From Cordilura impudica (Eukaryota; Arthropoda; Insecta; Diptera; Scathophagidae), in contig OY821520.1 of the NCBI GenBank assembly GCA_963682025.1, positions 239,201,914 to 239,265,913 on the forward strand: a DNA stretch of 64,000 nt. Direction: 5' to 3'. Position numbers and translations under genes: made by a program. Below are positions 23,001 to 35,000 of this stretch, one piece after another (the stretch's first letter is position 1; every line of letters begins with the position of its first letter). The notes beneath the pieces are model-generated. The model saw only the letters and a list, made by a program, of their open reading frames with translations, searched no databases and was not told where the DNA came from.

Positions 23001-26000
23001 ATATTCACAAATTATCAATACAAAAATGGACACCAATTTAGGTAAAATTTTAGTCATAATATAAAGCTTCCCGATATTCACATAGATATATCTCAAGACC
23101 TACAAATATGACATATTTTGCTAGTTTGTACAGTTTTTGGATCACAGATGTGACCTCACGAAATATGATGTAGATTGGACCGTTTTTGGACCAAGGTCCC
23201 ATATAATAATCATATTCAATATGAACTTTAAAATATTTGCTGTCTAAAATATCTGACAATTTTACGTTAAAATTTATATCTGTTAAGGACTTCAACCCTT
23301 TCCTGCATATCATTGTATCAACGGTCTAGACCGACTATAACTAACTCTCTTTTAATAGTTGTATTTATGCCGCTCTATATTATCTAGCGAAGTAATTTGT
23401 TGTTTTAAGTTCGATATATATATTTAGCTAATGGGTTATGAATTTAAAAAAGATAAGTATTTATTTTATTACTTTCCAATTCTAAGTATGAATATCTGAG
23501 AGAAATCCTTTAATCCTTTTTTTCTCTAGCAAGAAATTTTCTTTATAATCCATTTTATAAAGCCCTTTACAATAGTTATTTACAGTTCGGCGGTTTTACT
23601 ATTGAATTTAAACAAATTTAAAATTTAAATTTAAAAAAAGTTTTATTTTTGCTTTTTAAATGTTATTGAATTTTATTATCAAAATGCGTGCTCTGTTTAG
23701 AAAATTCATCGCGCGCTTCTTCCATTTTATGGTCAGTTTAATCGACCCACTGAAACGGCTATTCGGGCTATTGTGACTAAATTTCGCACCAAATTTACAT
23801 TGTTGGACATTAAACCACCAACACGCTTACGTAGAGTGCGAACTGAAGAAAATATCGCAGCTGTATCGGCCAGAGTTAATGATGACCATCAATTATCGAT
23901 TCGTAACATAACTGTGAATGGTGAGCGCTACCGAGAGATGATATCCAACTTTTTTTTCCCCAAAATGCAAGAGCTTGACTTACATGACATGTGGATTCAA
24001 CAAGACGGTACCACATGCCACACAGCACGCGCAACAATGGACTTATTGAGAGGCGAGTTCGGTGAACATTTTATTTCACGTTCGGGGCCGGTCAATTGGC
24101 CGCCTAGATCGTGCGATTTAACGCCTTAAGACTATTTTTTGTGGGGCTATGTTAAAGCTGATGTCTATACAGACAATCCCGCTTCAATTGACGCATTGGA
24201 AGACAACATTGAAGCATTTATTCGTGAGATACCGGCCGAAATGTTGGAAAGAGAATGCCAAAATTGGACTAAGCGGATGAACCATTTGAGGCGCAGTCAC
24301 GGTCAACACTTGCATGAAATAATCTTCAAACATTAAATTATATGGACCGTACTATCGATTCAAATAAAGAGTTCATGCATTTTTCTGAATTTTATGTGTT
24401 TTTTTGGAAAACTTTCCTATAGCTCTTAAAAAATCACCCTTTATAACATTCAACTTAACATCCGTGGTTCATATAGACCTATTTCAAGATTTGTGAATAT
24501 ATTAAGTAAAAATATATTTAATTATTTAAACGGTAAAATAATTAATTTCAATATACAATTATGCTTTAAAAGATAAAAATTAGATATAAAAAAAAATAAT
24601 TAATTTTTCGAAAATCTAAAAATAATAACTTCAATTCAAGTTCTAAAACCGCTGCTTGTGAAACCGATTATAATCAAAATGTTTATGCAAATAGCTTCTA
24701 AAAAAAAAATATTTTAAATTTCCCATACAAAATAAATTTTTAATATAAAATATATGGATTAGTTTAAAAGCCAGGCTAATTAACTTTTTGTGAAATTCGT
24801 CTGAGTATTTAAGTCTGAAATGGGCTTGATCGAACAAGTGGGCGTGGCACCGCCCATGCAAAGTAAATAGTTTTTACAACATATCTGGAATATATGACAC
24901 AAATTGTTTCAAACTTTATGTAAGCTCAGTTGTAATAAATTTTAGTTATCAAGCAAAAAATAAGCGGGATCTGTCAAGTAGGCGTGACGCCTGCCATACA
25001 AAGTAAATAATTATTACAATATATCTGGAATAGTATGACCGAAAGTGTTTTTAAATTTTGTTTGGGGTTGTTATAAACTTGAGTAGTCGATCCAATAGGC
25101 GTGGCACCTCCCATACAAAGAACAATATCTGGATTAGTATAATAGCTAGAGTCTTCGTTAATTACACTGTTCAAGTTGTCAAATGGTACTAACGTGAAAA
25201 ACATATGGTTGTGTTTGGATGAGCCCCCTGACTACTAATCCACCGATGAATGTGCCAATTTGGCTCATTGGGAAAAATTAATGGCGTTTTGTTTGAATTT
25301 CGGTCAATTTGTCAATTTTTGACCATTTTCAGCCCATTTAAGCCCATTTAAGTCGCTTTTCCTGTCTTCAAAATTTCTTGCGTTATCTTTATACGGCTCG
25401 CAATAACTATTTCCACCATTAGAACGCACAATTCAACTGAGAAAATCAACATTTTTAGCCAATTTTCATGATTTTTTGCCCTTTTTCATCGATTTTCCCC
25501 ATTTTTTGCTGTTTTTTGTAGTTCTTGCGCAAACTTATCGACATAATTCTTACCGGTTTTCCTTTTTACAATATATTATGCAATATTATTGCCATTTCAA
25601 GCAACTCAACACACTTTTTAAATACAAAAACCGTCCTCTTTTACGCTTTTTCGGATGATTTTCGCGTTTTTTATTGATTTAAATAAATTTTTTGTTGTTG
25701 AATACATTTTTTCGGTATAAAAAATAAATTGGCAATTGAAATTAAGAAATATGCAATGGAATATCATTCGTTATCCTCCAATTCCATTAACAAATTCCAG
25801 CAAAGATCTGCCAAAAGTGAATCCAATTTTTTTCCACTGTACCAGTGTTCCAACTGTGCTGATACCTGGTGGAAACGTTCCCCATGCTCGTCTGATTCAG
25901 ACGGCAACTGACGCTCAAAGTGATCCTGGTGGTGATGCATGAAATGCACTTTCAACGACATTCGAACACCGATGTCTGCATATCTTCAACAATGGCACGC

Positions 26001-29000
26001 CAATTGTCCACCCGATGAATGCCGAGAACTTTTTCGATCACTGCTTTCAGGCTATTCCAAGCGATGAGTTCCTCCTCTTGAAGGACATTGTTGAAGTCTT
26101 CATACTTCATCAGTTTGCGAATGTCTTGGCCATTCAACACACCTGAACTCAATACATGATTTTATATAAAAACTTTCAAGAATGCTTCATCTTTGTTTGG
26201 CGGAAAAAGAATTCCAAATATTTATTTACCTTCTTTAATTTTCGCTTCACTCAAGCGTGGAAAAATATACTCCAATCGTCCAAACGCCAATCTATTTCCA
26301 CGCACCAGTAACGCTTTGATGAAATTCTTCATTAACCCAAGTTTAATGTGCAATGGTGGCAGCAATACCTTATCCATCGGCACCAACTCCTCGTGGATAA
26401 CGTTCTGCTGTCCGATTGGACGATTTGTTCTTGGTAACCAATCTCATTTTTGATACTGTGGTGTATATCGCGAATCCCACGTACCCAAGTAGCACATATT
26501 TTTAGTGTAACCAGTTTGAAGGCCACAGATAAGTGCAACTACTTTCAAATCAGCGCATATTTTCCAATAATATTCATGGTATTTCACAGAATCCAAGATT
26601 AGTTTCATCGAATCATACATTTCCTTTGTTTTCACGACAAGCGCAATTGGCACCGAGTTTTTTGTATTATCGAAATACAGCCGCACAGCCTTGAGACTGC
26701 TCTTCGATCCATCGATGAACAAGCGCCATTGGTCCGCATTGTACGTGTAATTCATGGCCGACATCAAACCATTGATATCATTACAGTACGTAAATGAAAA
26801 ACGGTAGAAATTCATGCTGTCGACCACGCGAACCGAACAATTTAACTTCTGGTGCCAAGATATTCACAGCATTAAAATGTTGAGCAAGAATTATGGTTTT
26901 ATTTTGTGACAACTTTAGTTGTCGTGACATTATGTTCAAGCGCTGTTGTGTAACTTCAATGTGTTGGCATGGTGGCGTAATATTTGATGGCTGATACAAA
27001 GAGAAATTCGATTCAGGCTCCGTAAAAAAAGATGGTCGGATGTATTCTTCGGTTGGATTAGGTTTTCTCGGGATTGACACTGCCGGAGAATGGGGAAGAG
27101 TGGTTTGAGCTGACGAAACACTTTGGTAAATATATTCCATCGACTTTCACACCCACAACATAATTTTTACATACGTAGCACATGTTTTTTTCGTGGTCGA
27201 GTGGCTCTGGCTATGGCATGCTTTCCCGACGACCTGTTCGCCAATCATACAGACGTACTACACACGATGCACAAGCCATTTTAGGCACCCAGTCAACATT
27301 ACGAATCACTGGAATATTGAAGTACTGCTCGTACAATGTTGGAATTTCATCAGTAAGTTTTTTCTTAGACGACATAATGGTCCACTTTCCGCACATATAA
27401 CAGTAATGATTGAAGTTTTTCAGGCATTTATCCCTTTTTTACCATAAAAAGTAATCACTTCAAACTGGAAAACTCAATTTATTAACGAGAAATCAAAAAA
27501 TTAAGCAACGCAGTTTGTTTACTCAACAACCAGTGTTGCCAACAGTTCTTCTACAAAATATGTCAAATCACTGTTAAAATTTAAAATAATGCTAAAAAGT
27601 TATGCTTAAATATTTCAGGATAACGAATGATATTCCATTGCATATTTCTTTATTTCAATTGCCAATTTAAAATTAATTACATTAATACGGAGAAACACGC
27701 ATTTCCATTCATTTTTATACCGAAAAAGCGTAAAACGGGTGGTTTTTTGTATTTAAAAAATGTTGAGTTGCTTGAAATGGCAATAATATTGCATAATTTA
27801 TTGTAAAATGGAAAAACGGTAAGAATTATGTCGATAAGTTTGCGCAAGAACTACAAAAAAGTGCATAAAAACAGCAAAAAATGGGGAAAATCGATGAAAA
27901 TGGGCAAAAAATCATGAAAATTGGCTAAAAATGTTGATTTTCTCAGTTGAATTGTGCGTTCTAATGGTGGAAATAGTTATTGCGAGCCGTATAAAGAAAA
28001 CGTAAGAAATTTTGAAGACAGGAAAAGCGACTTAAATGGGCTGAAAATGGTCAAAAATTGACAAATTGACCGAAATTCAAACAAAACGCCATTAATTTTT
28101 CCCAATGAGCCAAATTGGCACATTCATCGTGGAGTAGTAGTCAGGGGACTCATCCAAACACAACCATACGGTTTTCATGTTAGTACAAGAAATTTCGTGT
28201 TAAAACCTTGAACAGTGTTATTGATGTGAGTGTCCAATTCTAAAATGGGTTTGATTGAACGTGTGGACGTGGCACCTTTCAAAAAAACTAAATTTTAATT
28301 CTGAAGTATTATAAAAGTGTGATCATTGAAACTTTGTATATGGCGGAGATAAGACCAGTGCGGGCGGCATCTCACCTGCAAAGTTAGGCTTATAATTAAT
28401 GCTTTTACAAAACACTAGACTTTCCATAAGACGTTTATAATGCATAGATTTTTACCACTACTTTGTTCATTGAGTTGAGAATACCATAAAATATCCCGCC
28501 AAAATAATTCATATCTGTATAACAGTTTTAACTGCATCTTAACTTTATTTTTGTTTTACTTCTTTCATTTGGTCATTCTTTAATTTTTGTCAGCAGTGTT
28601 TTTTTTTGTTTCTAAAAATGGAATACCTTACTCACACACACTATTTCGTAAATAGGTCTCGGCTATCTTTAGCCATGTTCTATTTGTTGTTGTTTGTAAA
28701 GTTTCCAGGTGAATAAACTGCCTTTAGTGGCAAATTATGTGGGTTTTTTCCGTTCAAAGAAAAATCATTTGTTGAAGCAAATGTTATTTAAGAAGACTTT
28801 TGTTTGAAAGAACAGAGAATGAATTTATTTTTGGAAAGTTAATGTTATAAATGGTTGTATTTAACAATAACTGGTTTGTAATTGTTTTGGTTAAATCAAA
28901 ATGCGATTCATGATAATGAAATGTCTCCTGCTAAGTAATGTTGCTAATAAAAATTAATAAGCAATACTAAGTAATTGAAGTTGTTTGGTTTGTGTTTGTA

Positions 29001-32000
29001 TACCTGTAGGAAAAGCTGTAGATATTTATTTATCAGATAAAAGGATATAAGAAGTCAATTTTTTAAATTCTAGAAAATAAGACAAAAATCAATCGCTGAA
29101 CAAAGTTTATTTACAATAATTTTATACGGTTACTTGAGAATTTTACCAAAGAACTTCGGTATCAATATTCGGTATATAATATTTTGCGTTGTTTTAACTC
29201 AGTCTAACTTTTATTTTGAACTTGGTTAATATAGAAAACTCTTTTTTTTTTTGTTACGTCAACCTAAAAACAAACTTTGCTTTTACATATACAGAAAAAA
29301 ATTTATCTTAACCTGAAAACTACGATAAATATTTTAAAAAAAGTTACTTAGGAAATATGCCAAGAACTGGTTAAATTAAGAAATCATAACATAGCATTAG
29401 AACTAATACCATATTATTCTTACAAAGTTACTTGGAAAAATACCAAAGATCTTGGTAAATATTGAAATTGATTAATTAATTAACCTAATAAGCTAAGCTA
29501 AGTTGTACTAATAAAAAGTTACTTTGAAAATATACCACAAAACTTGGTTAATAATGTTAAAAAATAAATTTCTGTTAACTCTAAAAAGTAAATAACGTAC
29601 ATATTTTCAGGTAAAAAAAATTAACAAAAATTATTATTATGTTAAGCTATGTTACTATAGAGTAACTTTGAAAAAATGCCAAAGATCTTGGTAAATATAG
29701 AAATTAATCTTGTGTTAATTTCTATATTTAAATTAAATTAATTAATCTTGTGTTAGTTTCTATATTTAATAAAAATTCAAGTTGAAAATGTACCAAATAA
29801 AGTGATAATTATTAATACGATATAAACTTGTATTAACCTAGTCTAAGGTACATTTTAACAAAGTTACTTTCAAAATTGCTAAATGTAAAATAATTTTTGT
29901 CTTAATTTACTCGTATTATCTAAGTTAAGTTAATGAAAACTTCCTTCGAAAATTAACCAATTAATTTGGTAAATATTAAAAAAAAAATACATCTATAATA
30001 TTGATAGGCTAGGCGATTTCTTGTGACCGATGTTTTGTTCTACCGTTTTATCCCGATTTTGACCAAACATATATTATTTTAAAGGTATTTATTTTAAGCC
30101 GTTTTGAAGATTTACAGATTTTTAATTTTTTTTTCTTTATTTTGTTAAAGTTGCTACTATCACATACATAAAATTATGCAATGCTATGTGTGTGTTTATT
30201 AAATTTATTAATGTGATTGTAATAAAAATATTTTATGTAAGCAATTAATAATTTAATGTGAAAAATTAATTGAAAATTGTAAGTTTATAATGTATGATGT
30301 ATATTATTTTTGTGTTAATTTAATGTTTTTGAAAAAATTAAATAGACAAACCCCTGAAGATGTCAACAAGAAATTGACGAAACGTTGGGAGAAATATATA
30401 ATAAAAGGTTTTTTTATTTACATTAATATAATAGGCCCAATTAGCTTAACAAAAATCATATATTATTTAAATAACTTGGCCAAAAAAATAACAAACAAAC
30501 TTTAAATGAGTTTGTTTTTTGTGTTGATTTGTGAATTGGCTATAATTGATTAGGGTATTTATTTAATGAAGGGTATTTATTTAAAAGTATTTATTTAATG
30601 AAAAAATAAAATTTCCTAGAATTTGCACCCGAATTTCGAGGGATGGAATCTGCTAGTATAGATAAATATAGAAAAAATTATCTTGCGTTAATTCAAATTA
30701 AGTTAAATTGCAATAAAGTAACTTTGAAAATATACCAAAGATCTTGGGCAATATGTTAATTATTCTGGTGTTTATTTAACCAAATAACTAAGGTAAACTA
30801 ATACGAAATATATTCGAATATATAACAAATTTCTTGTTTAATAGTTATAGAAAACAAGTAAGAAAATTATAGTCGGTCAAGACTGACTTTACTATGATCT
30901 TAGGTATAACTAATTGGATATAGAAAATAGGCATTAACCAAATGTGGGTGGCATCGTTATTAATTTTTTACCTGCAGATATGAAAAATCTCATATCGGTT
31001 ACTATATTTATATGGACACTTGGTCGGAAAATGGACCAATCCTGACCATATTTGGTACAGTCACTTATTTATTGCAAAAATAAAATATAAAAACCAAATT
31101 TGAGAAAAATTTGTGAATACCGGGAAGCAGCTTTATATGGGCGGTATGACAAAGAATTGTCCTACAGATTTTTTTTTGGACTGCTGATTAATGGCTGTAA
31201 TAAACACACACAAACCAAATTTGACCGAGATCTGTATGATAATTTGGATCTTCTGGAAATTTAAGTCGATCTCATAGGAGTCATTTGTATGCGGACTAGT
31301 TCTGAACATAAAAGGTTACATACCAAATTTCATCAACATATATTTATGGCTGTGACATAAAAATAAAGGATACACAGGAGGATGAACGGACATTGCTGAA
31401 TCGACTCAAAAAGTGATACTGAGCCGATCGGTATAAGTCAAATATTTTTGGTAGTTATAATAAACTTCTGTTAACGCAGTCTAAGAAATAACTAAGCTAC
31501 ATTTTTACAATGCTACCCTATAACTTAGACAATATCGATTTAAAATATGGTAGATTTTTACAAGAATTCATATAGGTAAATGCAACAAAAAATTGCTTCT
31601 TGTGTTAATTCACAATAAGTTATATTCAGCCCTGTTCTTGAAACGTTGTTATTTGAATAAGAGTGAATTTAAAATCACATGAAATTGAAATTTTGGGTTT
31701 CTTGAAACCACTTTTTTTATTTATTTAATGGAAACATATGTTTGAGTTAAGAACATATGTTGTCTAGAAACCGATGTGCCATATGGTTTTTTATTCAGTT
31801 TCACAAAAAACTTTTCAGTATTTTGTGCATGTTTTTTCTTAAGTTTATAGAAAAAGTATAAAGTTACAGGGTTGCAATACAATAACTTTACTGTGATATT
31901 ATTTTAAGCTGAGTACTTGTTATTAATATATGTTCAATGTAATTTTTATTGTTTATGTTGGATGTAAATTAAATTCATTTTTAAATGTGATAATTAATAC

Positions 32001-35000
32001 TCATGTTACTAATTTCCTTGAAAAAGTCAACAAAGAATTGACGAAACGTCGGAAAGAAATGTAATTTAAATGCAGTTTTATTTACATTAAAAATCTTAGG
32101 CCATATTAGCTTATTTCCAAATAAAACAAACAAAAGGATATTAGCCAAATAACACAATAATGAAAAATATTTTCTTTTAATATAACAACTTATTTGTTCA
32201 TTTAATTGTTTTTGTTCTTCAATTTCATTCAATTAAAAATGAATTTTCTATTTTTAAAAAATTAGGCATCACCAAAAAAATTTCGATATTCAAATAAATT
32301 GGATTTGACTGGCATCACTACTGTTTCGAACATATGCAAAAAAAAAAAAATAAAAATATGTGATTTGATGAAAAAAAATTTTTAATTCCTTTATTTGCAA
32401 TAATTAGTGCATAAAGAATCTATGTTATAATTGAAAAAATTATAATGGAAAATAGATTGTGTAAATAAAAAGTTTTTATTATAGTTATAGAACAGCATCA
32501 TCGCTAAAAGTGTGTTTTATTAACATCGACCACTTATTACGAGTTTTTTTTTAAATCAGCGCAAAATGTAGACGTTTTTTAAAATCGTTTTTTTTTCATA
32601 AAATTAATGTCTAATTTTTTAAAATAATGACAAGGTTCAATAAAATTAGTTTTTTTTATCTCTTAAGACCTGCTTAGTAGAAAAAAGGGCATTTGTTTTG
32701 ATTTCACAAAGCCTTTTCTATGTGAATTAAAACGAGAAAAAATATTCTTATTGAAATTAGAGAACCGCAAAAAACTCGTAGATTTAAGAATTTTTTCATT
32801 TACGAGTTTTTTTTTTTTTTTTTGATAGTGAACAGGGGGTGATTACAACGATTTAGCTTCGAAAATATACCAAAGATCTAGGTAAATAATAAAAGACAAT
32901 TAATTACTTACACAGCAACATTTTTTTTTTTTAATTATGTCAAAGTACTTCCTAAAAATATTGGAAAACAAAGAATTTGTTAAATATATTGCTTGAGGTA
33001 CATTTTTCGGAAAAATATACCCAATCTTAACTTACGGGCTAGAAAACTGTCTTATGATAAACCCGTCTAAAAACTATTAAAGATTTATTTATTTATTTTG
33101 CTAAAGTAACTTCAGAAATATGCCAATGAAGTTTTTAAATGTACAAAAAATATTGCGTTAATCTTTGTATGTTTTACAAAGCCATTTCGGAAATATTACA
33201 AAGAACTTATTAAATATGTTGCTAGAGATATTTTTCATTCAAAAACTTAACCCACTCTTAACTTATCAGGCCAGACAACTGTCTTATGCTAACCAGCCTA
33301 ACAAAGTTATAGGTTTTATAAATATGACAATGAATTTTTAAATATATGTATATTCTGGAAAATGTAAAACAATCTTAATTCTTAAACCAGTCTAAAAACT
33401 ATATAATATATATTTTTCACAAGGTTACTTTGTAAATATGCCAAACCAATTGCTAAACCTATGTTAGCATATAAAATAATCCTCCAAAGTAATATTGCAT
33501 TTTAAAATATTAATTTATGTCAGTTAAACAAAATATTCGTGGAAATACTAAATAATATTAAGATTAGTTGGAAGAGAAAAACTTATGCAATTTGGTATAT
33601 TTTGAAGGTATTCAGAATTGAATGAGAAAAAACAAAGTTAATTTAACAAAAATTAAAATTTGAGGTATTTACATTTTACAAACAACAATGCTTTTGTTTT
33701 GTATTATATACAAGTTTTTAGATGTTATGGATTTAATGGAAATCTCTCGTCTGAACTAAACCGAAGATCCAAGATACATTTTCACAAACTTTACTCAAAA
33801 ACTGAGTATCAGAGTTTATTTTATTTTTACTAAGCCAAATTAAATTTTTGCTCCGAAAATACGATTACATTTATTAGATTTCTTATCAGCGAATTTTTAA
33901 AATACTTGAATTTTTGCTGATTTCTTCTAAACCAACTTTAATAACCCCAATAAATTACTAAACAAACACATATGGTAAAAATTCAATTAGATAGATTATT
34001 GCACTGCCCGCTGTTATTTTTTGCTTAAGTTATCTGATTAGATTTTGAAATGATTTATGAAGTAAATAAAATTCATAGTCCATTTTTTTTTTGCTAACCT
34101 CATGATTCGGTTTCCAAAATTTTATATCTCTTTGTATTAAAATGTTTTTATCTACTAAATAACTTTTGGCCATGGGCATAGTTGAAGCTTATCAAAAAAT
34201 ATACCGAATTTATATCACAGTTTATATTACTAACAAACTTAAAATTTTAGCATCCAATGGTATCCATTTATGTATTTGTTTTAACATATTGTTGGAATAC
34301 TAAAAACAAATTTTATTTAATTTAAAGAATATTTTATATAATTTAATATTCTTTTAGTACCCACAGAATGTGATTATATAATACAAATAATCGTATTAGT
34401 TTTATATTCTTAATAATAAAAAATTCTTTGTATTTTCTGTTTTTGGAAGTGGAATATTTTTACCTTAACCCTTAACCGCGAACTGGAACTTTTTTTGGAA
34501 ACATATTTGAAATGATCTGTACTAAAATTTATTTTATATTTTTTATATTTTCAAAAAAAAAAGAAGAGAAAAACCGCCCCCTATTCTATCCTGAACGACC
34601 ACAAACAGTTTAATTATAATTATGATGAAATTGAAATTTAAATAAGATAAAACTATTGTTGATGCATACTCGTATCAAAAGGGAGTTCGTTCATTTTGTT
34701 ATCATTCGAGAAGCTTACACACTAATGTAATTACGCTCTGACTAGTAATTTTCTTCGAATTATGTAGATACTAATAATAATAGTAATTCGTCAACTCTAT
34801 ATTTCATCCTCTGGCAGAGTTTGATTAAGTTATATCTTACACAACTCTGTAGCTAAGTTTGTTACGCTCATCCCTGATTAAAAAAATACCTTTTCTTAAA
34901 AAAGTAAATATTCCTAAAAAAAAATTAATTTTCTTCAAAAAAAAACCTTTTATTACAATAGTACATTTTATTGGGAAAGGACCTTTTATTAAAAAAATAC

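Larger units (their letters stand above)
25165..28217 (-). mobile_element. Long-TIR DNA transposon T2 with CACTGT termini
   Basis: 3053 bp. The ends are CACTGTTCAAG (25165) and CTTGAACAGTG (ending 28217), flanked by TTA on both sides (25162-25164, 28218-28220). The arms, about 25165-25775 and 27614-28217, form an inverted repeat of about 0.6 kb. The single broken gene is on the minus strand, and its 3' end runs into the left arm. Arm sequence is unrelated to T1, but terminus, duplication length, layout and protein family agree. Confidence 0.87.
24760..28340 (+). repeat. Tandem GGCGTGGCACC repeat, split by T2
   Basis: Units of about 125-145 bp with GGCGTGGCACCGCCCATGCAA, TATCTGGAATA and AAACTTT segments occur at about 24840, 24980 and 25100. 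The array resumes right after T2 at about 28268 (GTGGACGTGGCACC). This shows that T2 landed inside the array. Confidence 0.75.
29091..33560 (+). repeat. Old diverged tandem array, about 85-120 bp units, interrupted
   Basis: The segment AGTTACTTTGAAAATATACC / AAAGATCTTGGTAAATA recurs, diverged, at about 29130, 29342, 29425, 29517, 29660, 29858, 29940, 30718, 30810, 32860, 32945, 33105, 33180 and 33426. Between repeats are AACCTAGTCTAA/AACTTAT-type segments. Helitron H2, DINE-like D2 and TIR element X1 interrupt it and are therefore younger. Confidence 0.7.
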
